64,000 nt of DNA from contig NZ_WBMT01000010.1 in the NCBI RefSeq assembly GCF_008923185.1, positions 295,890 to 359,889 on the forward strand. The letters are read 5' to 3'. The notes below the pieces were generated by a model that was not told where the DNA came from, searched no databases, and worked only from the letters and a program-made list of their open reading frames with translations. Shown here in pieces: positions 43,433 to 52,660 of the stretch. Numbering within the stretch: the stretch's first letter is position 1; the number at the start of each line of letters is the position of its first letter. This DNA comes from Actinomadura rudentiformis (GTDB lineage Bacteria; Actinomycetota; Actinomycetes; Streptosporangiales; Streptosporangiaceae). A program made the position numbers and the translations under genes.

Positions 43433-46256
43433 GCTCGCCGAGCGACGCGCGGGCACGCCTCTCGTCGTCGGCACGGCCGAGGTCGGCGAAGAGCTCGGCG
43501 GCGGTCTCCAGGTGGGCGACGGCCTGCTCGTGCCGTCCCAGCTCCTGGTGCGCCCGGCCCCACAGCTCGTGGAAGTAGGCCTCGCCCAGCTTGTGCCCGA
43601 TGCTCTCGCTGAGCCGCAGGCCTTCCTCGCAGAATGACGGCAGCCTGCTGAAGTCGCCGGCGGCGAGGTGCACGCGGATCAGGCTGTGCAGGGCACTGCT
43701 CTGGTAGGTGGCGTGGCCGAGGCCACGGGCGATGGCGAGCGACTCCTCGCATGCCGCGATGGCGCGTTCGGGGTCACCTGTCTGGCTGCAGACGAGCCCG
43801 AGCACCCGCAGCGCGGCGAACTCGGTGTGCGGATCACCGACCTTGCGCGCCAGCTGGAGCGCGTGCTCGGCGTCGTCGCGGGCGTCGTACGGGCGGCCGA
43901 GGCACTGGACGCTGAACGCGCGCAGCTCCAGGGCGCGAGCCAGATCCTGCCGGCTGTCGGTCTCGGCGAAGACGGCGGCGCAGTCGTCGATCAGCGGCAG
44001 GGCCTCGGCGGGCCTGCCCCGGTCGGCGGCGATCACCTTGGCCGCCCGGAACCGCGCCCGCGCGGCGGCCGGGGCGTCACTCTCGCGCTCGGCCGCCGCC
44101 GCGACGATCCGCCAGAGATGTTCGGCTTCCTCGTGCAGGTGGTGCAGGTGCAGGTGGGACGCCATGCGCAGGACGAGCCCGGTGGCCAGCCGGAAGCGGC
44201 CGGCGGCGCAGGCGGCCGTCACCGCCGTGCGCAGGTTGGCCAGCTCGCTGGTGAACCACGCGGCCGGGTCGGGCTCGATGAGGCGCTTGACGAGTTCGTC
44301 GCTGACGGCCATGCGCGGGGTGAAACGCGACGGCGGCGGGAAGTACGGGTCGCGCGGCACGAGGGAGTCGGCGTGGTCGACGAGCTCCAGCCAGCCGATG
44401 GTCAGCCGCTCCAGTGCGGGCTCGGCCTCAGCGTCGCCGGCGAGCTGCTCGGCGGCGTAGTCGCGCAGCAGGTCGTGGAGGCGGTACCGCGGCTGGTGCA
44501 CCTGGTCAACGCCGGTGGCCGACAGCAGGCTCTTGTCCACGAGGGTGTCGACGACCTCCTCTGCGGACGGGTCGTCGAGCAGGACCCCCACGACCCAGGG
44601 CGCGAAATCGTGCGGCCCGGCGAGGGCGAGCATGCGGAACGCCCGCCGGGCCCGTTCGTCCAGGGACTGGTAGCTGGCCTCGATCAGCGCCCGTACGGCC
44701 GTGTTGCCCGCCACCAGATGGTCCAGCCTGCGCTCGGGCTCGGTGAGCAGGCCGGCCATGTGCGCGAGAGGCCAGGTGGGACGGCCCGCCAGCCGGGCGC
44801 CCACGATGCGCACCGCCAGCGGGAACCCGTCGCACGCCTCGACGACGCGGGCGGCCGCGGCCTCCTCGGCGGCCACCCGGTGCGGCCCGATGATCCGGCC
44901 GAGCATGCGCAGGCCCTCCGGGCGGCTCAGCCGTTCGAGCGCGAGCAGGTGCGCGCCGTCGAGGCCCAGCGACCGGTTGCGGCTGGTGATGAGGATCGCG
45001 CAGCCGGGCGTGCCGGGGAGCAGCGGCTGGATCTGCCCGGGCGCCGCGGCGTCGTCGGCGACCACCAGGACCCGCTTCCCGGCCAGGCGCGAACGGTAGA
45101 GCGCGGCCCGTTCAGGGAGGGTCCCAGGAATGTCGGCGGGGGCGACCCCGATCGCGCGCAGCACCTCGTTGAGGACCGCCGCCGGGTCACGCGGGGTCTG
45201 CGACGCTCCGGCGAGCTGGACGTACAGCTGGCCGTCCGGGAACGACGGGGTGACCAGGTGGGCGACGTGCAGGGCCAGCGAGGTCTTGCCCACGCCCGGC
45301 GGCCCGCTGATCTGCACGACGGGCGGCGCGGTGGCCATCGCGGCGGACGCCAGCAGCTGGCGCAGCCTGCCGCGCTGTGTCTCGCGGCCGGTGAAGTCCC
45401 GGACGTCGGGCGGGAGCTGGCGGGCCAGCGGCTGCCGGGGCGGGCGCGCCGCCTGGGCGGAGTGCCCGTCCTGCCCCGGCGCGGGATGCGGCGGCGGGTG
45501 CGGGTTCAGATCCGGGTCGTCGACCTTGATCCGGTGCCACATGCGCTGGAGCTCGGGGCCGGGTTCGCTGCCCGCGGCCTGCTCCAGCATCTCGTGCGCC
45601 TCGTCGTACGCCTGGAGCGCCTCGGTCTTGCGGCCTGACCGGTACAGCGCGAGCAGCAGCTGCGCCCACAGGTACTCGTTGAGCGGGTCGTCGAGGACCC
45701 AGGCCCGCAGCTCCGGGACGAGCGCCCGGTGCCGGCCGAGCGCGAGCCGGATCTCCACCAGCTCCTCCCGGGCGACGCGGCGTTCGTCCAGCAGCCCGGC
45801 GGCGATGCCGGCCACGGCCGAGGTCTCCGGCAGGTCGTCCAGCGGCGGGTCGCGCCAGAGGGCGAGGGCCCGCTCGTAGAGCTCGGCGGCCAGCGGGGCG
45901 TCACCGCGGCCGCGGGCCTCCCGTGCCTGGACGAGGAGATCCCGGAACGTTACAAGATCCACCGTGTCGCGGTCGCCCAGCCGCAGCCGGTAGCCGCCGT
46001 GGCCTGGCGGGACGCGGTCGGGGGACAGCACGCGGCGCACGCCCGCCACGCAGGTCTTGATGGCGCCGGTGCGATCCGCCCGGTCGCCGTCCGCGCCCGG
46101 CTCCCAGAGCAGCGCCTGCAGCTGGTCCGACGAGAGCGCCTGGCCGCTCTTGAGGACCAGCACGCTGATCGCCGAACGGATCAGCGGCTGGGAGACCGTG
46201 ATGGGTTCACCATCGTCGGAGCGGATCTCCAGCCGCCCAAGAATTCGAAACTCCAC
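43413..46256 (-). CDS. AfsR/SARP-type regulator (BTAD + NB-ARC + TPR)
   Basis: 947 residues from GTG 46256. An OmpR-like DNA-binding domain begins MEFRILGRLEIRSDDGEPIT and is followed by the BTAD (VDLVTFRDLLVQAREARGRG to SEPGPELQRMWHRIKVDDPD, residues ~95-250). The NB-ARC ATPase has a P-loop VQISGPPGVGKTSLALHVAH (near residue 310), a Walker B-like VLVVADD and GCAILITSRNR. The C-terminal ~250 residues are TPR repeats. AfsR-type proteins activate secondary metabolism in response to ATP and phosphorylation. No biosynthetic cluster is adjacent, so the target is unclear. Confidence 0.9.
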   Translation of the reverse strand: MEFRILGRLEIRSDDGEPITVSQPLIRSAISVLVLKSGQALSSDQLQALLWEPGADGDRADRTGAIKTCVAGVRRVLSPDRVPPGHGGYRLRLGDRDTVDLVTFRDLLVQAREARGRGDAPLAAELYERALALWRDPPLDDLPETSAVAGIAAGLLDERRVAREELVEIRLALGRHRALVPELRAWVLDDPLNEYLWAQLLLALYRSGRKTEALQAYDEAHEMLEQAAGSEPGPELQRMWHRIKVDDPDLNPHPPPHPAPGQDGHSAQAARPPRQPLARQLPPDVRDFTGRETQRGRLRQLLASAAMATAPPVVQISGPPGVGKTSLALHVAHLVTPSFPDGQLYVQLAGASQTPRDPAAVLNEVLRAIGVAPADIPGTLPERAALYRSRLAGKRVLVVADDAAAPGQIQPLLPGTPGCAILITSRNRSLGLDGAHLLALERLSRPEGLRMLGRIIGPHRVAAEEAAAARVVEACDGFPLAVRIVGARLAGRPTWPLAHMAGLLTEPERRLDHLVAGNTAVRALIEASYQSLDERARRAFRMLALAGPHDFAPWVVGVLLDDPSAEEVVDTLVDKSLLSATGVDQVHQPRYRLHDLLRDYAAEQLAGDAEAEPALERLTIGWLELVDHADSLVPRDPYFPPPSRFTPRMAVSDELVKRLIEPDPAAWFTSELANLRTAVTAACAAGRFRLATGLVLRMASHLHLHHLHEEAEHLWRIVAAAAERESDAPAAARARFRAAKVIAADRGRPAEALPLIDDCAAVFAETDSRQDLARALELRAFSVQCLGRPYDARDDAEHALQLARKVGDPHTEFAALRVLGLVCSQTGDPERAIAACEESLAIARGLGHATYQSSALHSLIRVHLAAGDFSRLPSFCEEGLRLSESIGHKLGEAYFHELWGRAHQELGRHEQAVAHLETAAELFADLGRADDERRARASLGELSPGLR

Positions 46257-46583
46257 TGACCTGCTCGCAGCCTTTCCACGCCGCCAAGAAGGCCAAGCTA
46301 GTGAACTTCACCCGAGACAATCATGACCGGATGTGGTCACGAGTCAATGCCAGTAAGGGACTCTGTTGCCACAGCCTGCGGCATCACGATCCCCCGGGCC
46401 CGCCGCACGCAGGACACGGCCGGACCTGCTCACCTTCCGCTGACCTTTGAGGTCTAACGTCGATGTCCCTCTTTTCCCGATTCCGGGAGATCCCACGTCC
46501 CGCACCCCGCCCCGGTTCCCCGCACCCCGCCCGGAGCGCCCGAGGAGGGTGAGCATGACGACGACTTCCCGGTCGGCGGAACG
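46257..46583. other. Intergenic region with divergent promoters and GC-rich repeat
   Basis: 327 bp between the divergent SARP and methyltransferase genes. It contains a duplicated CCCGCACCCCGCCC motif (around 46498-46533) and, at its right end, a short leader ORF (46555-46587). No other gene-like signal is seen. Confidence 0.6.
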
Positions 46584-46587
46584 ATGA
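46555..46587 (+). CDS. 10-codon leader ORF before the methyltransferase
   Basis: ATG with a strong ribosome-binding site (GAGGAGG, six bases upstream) encodes MTTTSRSAER, and the TGA overlaps the methyltransferase ATG (ATGA at 46584-46587). The methyltransferase has no good site of its own, so translation may be coupled through this leader. It might instead mark a misassigned start. Confidence 0.5.
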   Translation: MTTTSRSAER

Positions 46588-47426
46588 TCCCGCCCGCACC
46601 GCCGGGCCCGCCCATGGTGACGGCGGCGGGCCCCGGGTGGACACCGGCGAGCGGCGGCACCGATCTGGCGAGTCCCGCCCGGATGTACGACTACCTGCTC
46701 GGCGGCAAGGACAATTACGCCGCCGACCGCGACCTCACCCGCCGCCTGCTGGAGATCCAGCCGCAGATGGCCGTCGCCGCACGCGAGAACCGTGCGTTCC
46801 TCACGCGCGCGGTGGATGTCCTCGCCGAGCGCGGCATCCGCCAGTTCCTCGATCTCGGCTGCGGGCTGCCCACCCGGGAGAACGTGCACCAGATCGCCGC
46901 CCGCCGCCGACCCGGCGCACGCGTGGTGTACGTCGACCATGACCCGATCGTGCTGGCTCACGCGCGGGCTCTGCTCACCGACGACGGCAACGTCGCCATC
47001 GTGCAGTCCGACCTCCGCAAGCGGGACGAGCTCCTCGGCGACGTCGACGCCAGCGGCAGTCTGGACTGGGCCGAACCCGTCGCCGTGCTGCTCACCGCGG
47101 TCCTGCACTTCGTGGCCGATGCCGACGACCCGGCCGGGATCCTCGCCGGACTCCGCGCCGAGCTCGCGCCCGGGAGCGCGCTGGTGATCTCCCACGCCAC
47201 CGCCGGGACGGCGGCGGAGGCCGCCAGGGCAGCCGAGCTCTACGCCACAGCCTGCGTCACCCCGCTGGCTCTTCGCGGACGCGACGAGATCGCGGAGTTC
47301 TTCGGGGACTTCGAGCTGCTCGAACCGGGCCTGGTGTTCACGGCGGAGTGGCAGCCCCAGGGCGGGACGCCATCGCCGGCGCCGACGCGAGGGCAGCTCC
47401 TTGCCGGAGTCGGATTGCGCCGGTAG
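46584..47426 (+). CDS. PF04672-type (DUF574) SAM-dependent methyltransferase
   Basis: 280 residues. After a Pro-rich leader it shows the same signature as the copy at 27533: ASPARMYDYLLGGKDNYAAD, RENRAFLTRAVDVLAERGIR, QFLDLGCGLPTRENVHQIAA and VVYVDHDPIVLAHARALL, then AVLHFVADADDPAGILAGLR. SAM binding is clear; the substrate is unknown. It begins inside the stop of a 10-codon leader ORF. The DapA-like gene starts 110 bp downstream on the same strand. Confidence 0.85.
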   Translation: MIPPAPPGPPMVTAAGPGWTPASGGTDLASPARMYDYLLGGKDNYAADRDLTRRLLEIQPQMAVAARENRAFLTRAVDVLAERGIRQFLDLGCGLPTRENVHQIAARRRPGARVVYVDHDPIVLAHARALLTDDGNVAIVQSDLRKRDELLGDVDASGSLDWAEPVAVLLTAVLHFVADADDPAGILAGLRAELAPGSALVISHATAGTAAEAARAAELYATACVTPLALRGRDEIAEFFGDFELLEPGLVFTAEWQPQGGTPSPAPTRGQLLAGVGLRR

Positions 47427-47536
47427 CAGTCATTCAATGGAGGGACTCCAGATATCGGGGGACCCCCGCCGACCTGCTCAACATTAAGATCCTGAAGGTG
47501 GCGGGTTGTTGTGACCCCGGAGTGGAGGCTTCCCCG

Positions 47537-48499
47537 ATGCACGACCTCGTCGACCGCTTGCGGGGCACGCTGCTGCCCGCCGTGGTGACCCCGATGGACG
47601 AACGCGGCGTCGTGGACCACGACGCGCTCGCGGTGTACGCCGAACGGATCGCCGCGGGACCCATCGGCGGCATCGCCGTATGGGCCCACACGGGACGCGG
47701 GCTCCATCTCTCCGAGGACGACCGGGGCCGCGTGCTGGCGACCTGGCGGCAGGCCACCTCCGCGCCCATCGTGGCCGGGGTCGGCGTTCCGCGTTCGGCC
47801 ACCGCCCCGACCCTGGCGGCGGCCGCCGACGCGACGGTGGCGATGGCGGTACGGGCGGCCGAGCTGGGTGCCGACGCCGTGATGGTGTATCCGCTGGCGG
47901 CGCTCGGCGACCGGGCCGACGGGCACGCCCAGGCGGTCCGCCTGCACCAGCGGGTCACGGCCGAGAGCGGGCTGCCGCTCGTCGGCTTCTACCTGCACGG
48001 CGAGGCGGGCGGCTATCCCTACTCGGCCGAGCTCATCCGTGACCTGCTCGCGCTGCCGGCGATGCTCGGGGTCAAGACCGCCACGCTCGACAGCGCCATC
48101 GGCTGCCAGGACGCGCTCTGGGCGGGCCGGGGCACCGGCAAGCTGTCCATCACCGGTGAGGACCGGATGTTCGGGCCGTCGTTCATGTGGGGTGCCGACA
48201 CGGCGCTGGTCGGCATCGCGGCGGCCCAGGTGGAGCTGTCGGCCCGGGTCGTCCAGACCTGGAACGAGCGTGACCACGCCGCGTTCGTGCGCGCGTCCGA
48301 CCGGCTCGACCGGTTCGCGGCGGCGACCTTCTACGCGCCGATCGAGGGCCATGTCCAGCGGATGATGTGGGCCGCGGTCTGGGAGGGACTGATCCCCGAA
48401 AGGTCCGCGCACGACCCGTACGGGCCGTCCCTCCCGAACGGCGATCGCGACCAGGTGATCGGCTGCCTGAAGGAACTGCGGGCCGCGGCGGCGGCCTGA
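47537..48499 (+). CDS. DapA/NanA-family aldolase (dihydrodipicolinate synthase-like)
   Basis: 320 residues with a TIM-barrel pattern: LRGTLLPAVVTPMDERGVVD, GGIAVWAHTGRGLHLSEDDR, ADAVMVYPLAALGDRADGHA and the Schiff-base segment MLGVKTATLDSAIGCQDALW, where the Lys is the catalytic residue. Family members condense or split pyruvate adducts. The usual GTTGE motif is AHTGRG here, so it is not a canonical dihydrodipicolinate synthase and its substrate is unclear. ATG 47537 has GGAGG eight bases upstream. Confidence 0.85.
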   Translation: MHDLVDRLRGTLLPAVVTPMDERGVVDHDALAVYAERIAAGPIGGIAVWAHTGRGLHLSEDDRGRVLATWRQATSAPIVAGVGVPRSATAPTLAAAADATVAMAVRAAELGADAVMVYPLAALGDRADGHAQAVRLHQRVTAESGLPLVGFYLHGEAGGYPYSAELIRDLLALPAMLGVKTATLDSAIGCQDALWAGRGTGKLSITGEDRMFGPSFMWGADTALVGIAAAQVELSARVVQTWNERDHAAFVRASDRLDRFAAATFYAPIEGHVQRMMWAAVWEGLIPERSAHDPYGPSLPNGDRDQVIGCLKELRAAAAA

Positions 48500-48500
48500 T

Positions 48501-48764
48501 CAGGCCGCGACGATCGAGCGCGGGGCCGAGCGGGTGCGGGTGGCCACGTTCTCCTCCGGTTTGCCGTACGACTACGCCGAGTATCCGGACGTGAAGGCCT
48601 ACGTCGCCGCCTACGCCACCACCGCCCGCGCGCAGCGCATGAACCTCACCATGCACCAGGCGGCGGCCGAGGTCGTCTTCGGCGCCCAGCCGGGCGGCAC
48701 GCTGCCGGTCACCATCGCGGGCCATCACCCCTATGGCCACGGGCTTCGCCACCCCGCGCGGTAA
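48501..48764 (+). pseudogene. Remnant of a GH3 (NagZ-type) glycosidase C-terminus
   Basis: The frame gives ERGAERVRVATFSSGLPYDY, PDVKAYVAAYATTARAQRM, AAAEVVFGAQPGGTLPVTI and HHPYGHGLRHPAR, the last ~80 residues of GH3 beta-N-acetylglucosaminidases (PYDL...YLAAY...GxLPVTI...YGHGL). The catalytic barrel is absent and the preceding sequence belongs to the DapA-like gene. It is a 5'-deleted fragment, possibly left by a rearrangement. Confidence 0.7.
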
Positions 48765-48868
48765 GGCGGGCGGGGGGCTCTCCTCATCCGGCACAGATGG
48801 TGACATGCTCGGTCCTGCGACGTCCTCAGCGAGAGGCGTCGCAGGGATCGACGGGAGTGTGGTGCCGG

Positions 48869-49423
48869 ATGGGGCTTCAGGGCGATGACGCGCTGTTGCA
48901 CCAGCGGGTGGTCAGCGGTGACGAGTCCGCCTTGGCCGAGCTCTACGACCGGTTCTCGCCGCTCGTCTTCGGACTGTGCGTCCGTGTCACCCGGGACCGG
49001 ACGATCGCCGAGGACATCACGCAGGAGGTGTTCCTGACCTTCTGGGAGAGGCCGCTGGCGTTCGATCCGGAGCGCGGCACCCTGCGCGCCTGGCTCGCGA
49101 CGATCGCGCACCGCAGGGCGGTCGACCATGTGCGCGCCGAGGAGCGCAAGAAGCCCTCGCACCTCGGCCCTCGGCTCTTCGAACGCGAGCCCGCGCCGAT
49201 GGAGGACTCCGTCCTGGACGCCGAGGCCTCCGCGCGGGTCCGCCACGCCGTGCAGAGCCTGCCCGCCGAGCAGCGTGAGGCGCTCGAGATGGCGTACTGG
49301 GGCGGCCGGACGTACAGACAGGTCGCGGAACGACTCGGCCTTCCAGAGGGTACGGTCAAATCAAGGATCCGGCAGGCGCTGCGGCAGCTGGCGGGGATGC
49401 TGGCCGAGGAAGGCGTGCGATGA
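48869..49423 (+). CDS. ECF-family RNA polymerase sigma factor
   Basis: 184 residues. Region 2: ELYDRFSPLVFGLCVRVTRD, DITQEVFLTFWERPLAFDPE and RGTLRAWLATIAHRRAVDHV. Region 4: LPAEQREALEMAYWGGRTYR and LGLPEGTVKSRIRQALRQLA. The typical SigK/SigL-like length fits. ATG 48869 is chosen because the conserved region starts soon after; upstream the frame is open to 48797. Its stop overlaps the next start by 4 bp, so the following protein is a likely partner or anti-sigma factor. Confidence 0.9.
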   Translation: MGLQGDDALLHQRVVSGDESALAELYDRFSPLVFGLCVRVTRDRTIAEDITQEVFLTFWERPLAFDPERGTLRAWLATIAHRRAVDHVRAEERKKPSHLGPRLFEREPAPMEDSVLDAEASARVRHAVQSLPAEQREALEMAYWGGRTYRQVAERLGLPEGTVKSRIRQALRQLAGMLAEEGVR

Positions 49424-50343
49424 ATCCGGTGGAACGGCTCTACCTGGACGCCCTGGAGGAGGGCGTGGAACGCGACGATCGTCCGTCCCCGGGTCTCCTG
49501 CTGACCACGGCACGGGCCCGGCGCCGCCCCGCGGCGGTGACCGTCCCCTGGGCGGCGCCCTACGCGGGCAGGGTCGCGGCCATGGACGCGGTGCTCGCGT
49601 CGGCCTCGACCGACGACTGGGCCCGGCAGGTCGTCGAGGGCTGGACGCTCCAACAGCTCGTCGCGCACCTGACCGCCAAGGACGGGCTCGTCGCGGCCGA
49701 CGTGGGCGCGCCCGTGCTGGGCCCGCCGATCGGGACGCGGGACCCGCTCGGCCGTACCGCCGAGGTCCAAGCCGCCGAGGAGGGCCGGTCGCCCGAGGAG
49801 ACCCGTGAGACCTGGCGGGCGCAGGCCGACGCGCTGTGCGCGCACCTCGCCGACGTCGATCCGGCCACCCCGGCGGCCCCGGACGGGCTGGCCATCCCTG
49901 TGCGCGACGCCATCCTTGCCCGCAGCCTGGAGACGTGGGTGCACGCCGACGACGCCGCGCGCACGTCGGCGCTGCGGCTGCCGCCTCCGGTCGCCGACCA
50001 GCTGCATCCGATGGCCGATTTCTGCACCCGGCTGGTGCCCTGGACGCTGCTCGCCACCGGCACCGACGGCTCGGGCTCGACCGTGCGGGTGACGTTGACC
50101 GGCCCCGGCGGCGGCACCTGGCTCGTCCCACTCGACGTCGGGGCCCCCGAAGGCGTCCGCGAGTGCGGCCAGGGCGACGCTGAAGCCCACGACGCTCAAG
50201 CCTGCATCGTCACCGACGTCGTCGCGTTCTGCTTCCTCCTCGGCGGCCGCGGGGCACCCGACTCGCTGCCCGCCGAGATCGAGGGCGACCGCGAGCTGGC
50301 ACGCCGGGTGCTGGAGGCCGCACCGGTCTTCTCCGGCCCGTGA
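49420..50343 (+). CDS. DinB/maleylpyruvate-isomerase-fold protein coupled to a sigma factor
   Basis: 307 residues. AMDAVLASASTDDWARQVVE, GWTLQQLVAHLTAKDGLVAA and RDAILARSLETWVHADDAAR are the marks of the mycothiol-dependent maleylpyruvate isomerase N-terminal fold; metal ligands appear as His in VAHLT and VHADD. In actinobacteria this fold is often attached to anti-sigma-type zinc fingers, but no HxxxCxxC motif is visible here. With a 4-bp overlap after the ECF sigma gene, it may modulate that factor, perhaps in response to thiol status. Confidence 0.75.
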   Translation: MNPVERLYLDALEEGVERDDRPSPGLLLTTARARRRPAAVTVPWAAPYAGRVAAMDAVLASASTDDWARQVVEGWTLQQLVAHLTAKDGLVAADVGAPVLGPPIGTRDPLGRTAEVQAAEEGRSPEETRETWRAQADALCAHLADVDPATPAAPDGLAIPVRDAILARSLETWVHADDAARTSALRLPPPVADQLHPMADFCTRLVPWTLLATGTDGSGSTVRVTLTGPGGGTWLVPLDVGAPEGVRECGQGDAEAHDAQACIVTDVVAFCFLLGGRGAPDSLPAEIEGDRELARRVLEAAPVFSGP

Positions 50344-50398
50344 CGTTCGTTCACCTGGTGTTCGATCTTGGTGTGCCGGGCAGGCGTACGCTCGCGCC

Positions 50399-51451
50399 AT
50401 GAGGTCCTCCAAGCTGTTGACCCCCGTGGCGGCCCTGGCGACGCTCGCCGCCCTCGCGAGCCCGGCCTGCGCCACCGCCAAGCCGGCCGCCACGTGCTCG
50501 CCCGCCGCGTCGCTGCTCGGTTTCTCCGACGCGCTGGACAAGACGGAGCTGAACGGGACGGCCGTCGCCGGGCTCTCCGCGCTCGCCCTCTCAGGTGACA
50601 AGCGGGCCGTCGCGCTGGTGGACAACATCGGCACCACGCCCGCACGGTTCTACGACCTGTCGCTGCGGCTGGACCGGGGCGTTCCCAAGCCGGCGGCGCG
50701 CAAGGTCACGACGCTGACCCGGCCGGACGGGACGCCCTACACCGGCGCCGACTTCGACGGCGAGGGCCTGGTGGTGGAACGCGGTGGACAGACGATCCTC
50801 GCGAGCTCCGAGACCGAGCCGTCGATCCGCCGGTTCCGCCGTTCCGACGGGCGCCAGACGGCCGAGCTGCCGGTGCCCGAACGTTTCCGCGTCGCCCCGG
50901 CGGGCCAGGCCACCCGCAACCAGACCTTCGAGTCGCTGGCGGCCACACCGGACGGCCGCACGCTCTATGCAGGCATGGAGGGGCCGCTGAGCACGGAGGC
51001 GTTCCAACGCATCATCCGTTACGAGGGCCGCGCGGGCGGCCGTTATACACCGGCCGCGCAGTACGCCTACCAGACCGATCCCACTCTCAGCCTCGTCGAG
51101 CTCATCGCGCTGCGGCACGGCGGACTGCTCGCCATGGAGCGCGGCTTCACACCCGGGGTCGGCAACACCGTCCGGATCTACCGGACGTCGGCCAAGGGCG
51201 CCCGCGACGTGACGAACGTCCCCTCTCCCGCGCCTGGGGTCGTGCTCAGGAAGGAACTGGTCGTCGACATCGCCACGTGCCCTCCATCCGGCGCGACGGC
51301 CAAGCAGCCACAGCCCAACCCGTTGCTCGACAACATCGAGGGCATGGCGCTCGACGGCCGGGTGCTCTATCTGATCTCGGACGACAACGGCAGCGCGACG
51401 CAGATCACGCGGGTGTACGCGCTGGCGATCAGAGCCAGTCGCGGCGCTTGA
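50399..51451 (+). CDS. Secreted phytase-like esterase-family protein
   Basis: 350 residues with a signal peptide (LLTPVAALATLAALASPACA). The body fits the 'esterase-like activity of phytase' family: GTAVAGLSALALSGDKRAVA, TGADFDGEGLVVERGGQTIL, FESLAATPDGRTLYAGMEG and LLDNIEGMALDGRVLYLISD. Members have a beta-propeller fold and act outside the cell on ester substrates; the activity here is inferred. The 3' end overlaps the convergent CorA gene by 23 bp. Confidence 0.85.
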   Translation: MRSSKLLTPVAALATLAALASPACATAKPAATCSPAASLLGFSDALDKTELNGTAVAGLSALALSGDKRAVALVDNIGTTPARFYDLSLRLDRGVPKPAARKVTTLTRPDGTPYTGADFDGEGLVVERGGQTILASSETEPSIRRFRRSDGRQTAELPVPERFRVAPAGQATRNQTFESLAATPDGRTLYAGMEGPLSTEAFQRIIRYEGRAGGRYTPAAQYAYQTDPTLSLVELIALRHGGLLAMERGFTPGVGNTVRIYRTSAKGARDVTNVPSPAPGVVLRKELVVDIATCPPSGATAKQPQPNPLLDNIEGMALDGRVLYLISDDNGSATQITRVYALAIRASRGA

Positions 51452-52577
51452 AGATGAAGTAGAGGACGCCGCAGGTGGCGGCCATCAGGAACAGGGCGAC
51501 CGGGTAACCGAACGTCCAGTGCGTCTCGGGCATGTGGTCGAAGTTCATCCCGTAGATGGTCCCGATCAGGGTGGGCGCGAACAGGATGGCGGCCCAGGCG
51601 GAGATCTTCTTGACCTCCTCGTTCTGGGCGTTGCTGGCCTCGGCGAGGTTCTTCATCTCCTCGTTCTGCGCCTGCCCGACCAGAGTGGCGTTCAGCGTCA
51701 GAATGTCCTGGAGGTTCTGCCGGAAACCGTCGACGCGTTCCATCACCGTGGTGGCGTGGTCGGCGACGTCCCGCAGATAGCGGCGGAGCTCGTCGTCCAC
51801 CTGGTACTTCTCGAAGCCCGCCGACAGCGCGCCGAGGATGGGCGACAGCGGCCGGGTGGCCCGCTGGAACTCGATCACCTCGCGGGAGAGCTCGTAGATG
51901 CGCCGCGACACCAGCGGATCGCCCCGGAACACCTCGGTCTCGATCTCGTCGATGTCGTTCTGGAGCCCGGCCACCACCGGCGCGTACTCGTCCACAACGG
52001 CGTCGAGGATCGCGTAGAGCACCGCTTCCGGACCGCTGGAGAGGAGCTCGGGCGTATCCTCCAGCCGCCTGCGCACCACGGCCAGGTCCGGGGACTCACT
52101 GTGACGTACGGTCAGAACGAAGTCCCTGCCGACGAAGATGTGGAGCTCACCAAAGTCGACCTCCTCCACGTCGTCCAGGTAACGAGCCGCACGCAACACC
52201 ACGAAAAGCGTGTCGCCATACCGTTCCAGCTTCGGCCGCTGATGCGCCACGATCGCGTCCTCGACGGCCAGCTCGTGCAGTTCGAACTCCTCGGCGAGGG
52301 ACAACAGCTGCGGCTCGGACGGGCGGTAGAGCCCGATCCAGGCCATGCCGCCCTCGGTCCGCCGCAGGCACCGGTAGGTGTCGGCGAGGGTGGCGGGCGA
52401 TTCGGCCCGGACGCCGCTCACATAGACGGCGGCGTCGACCACGCCCTCTCCGTCCGGCTCGTCGTCGCCCGGCCGGGGATCCATGGAACGCTCCGGAGGC
52501 GCCTCGGCCGGCACCTTGGCGGACCGGGAGGAAGACCGCAAGAGCGGGCGCAGCATACGCCCTCGCCGATCCGCCAT
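51429..52577 (-). CDS. corA: CorA-family magnesium/cobalt transporter
   Basis: 382 residues. A soluble N-terminal domain (~60-300) is followed by two C-terminal transmembrane helices with the signature YGMNFDHMPE between them (ISAWAAILFAPTLIGTIYGM, then YPVALFLMAATCGVLYFIFK). The GMN motif and MPE loop define a pentameric CorA channel for Mg2+. ATG 52577 has GGAGGGAG five bases upstream; the first ~50 residues are a charged extension. Confidence 0.9.
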   Translation of the reverse strand: MADRRGRMLRPLLRSSSRSAKVPAEAPPERSMDPRPGDDEPDGEGVVDAAVYVSGVRAESPATLADTYRCLRRTEGGMAWIGLYRPSEPQLLSLAEEFELHELAVEDAIVAHQRPKLERYGDTLFVVLRAARYLDDVEEVDFGELHIFVGRDFVLTVRHSESPDLAVVRRRLEDTPELLSSGPEAVLYAILDAVVDEYAPVVAGLQNDIDEIETEVFRGDPLVSRRIYELSREVIEFQRATRPLSPILGALSAGFEKYQVDDELRRYLRDVADHATTVMERVDGFRQNLQDILTLNATLVGQAQNEEMKNLAEASNAQNEEVKKISAWAAILFAPTLIGTIYGMNFDHMPETHWTFGYPVALFLMAATCGVLYFIFKRRDWL

Positions 52578-52660
52578 CGCCACTCCCTCCGCAGAAGCCT
52601 CAGAGGGACATGTACCCATCTGCCGATCTTCAAGAGTGCGCGACCAGGGTTAACGGCTCC

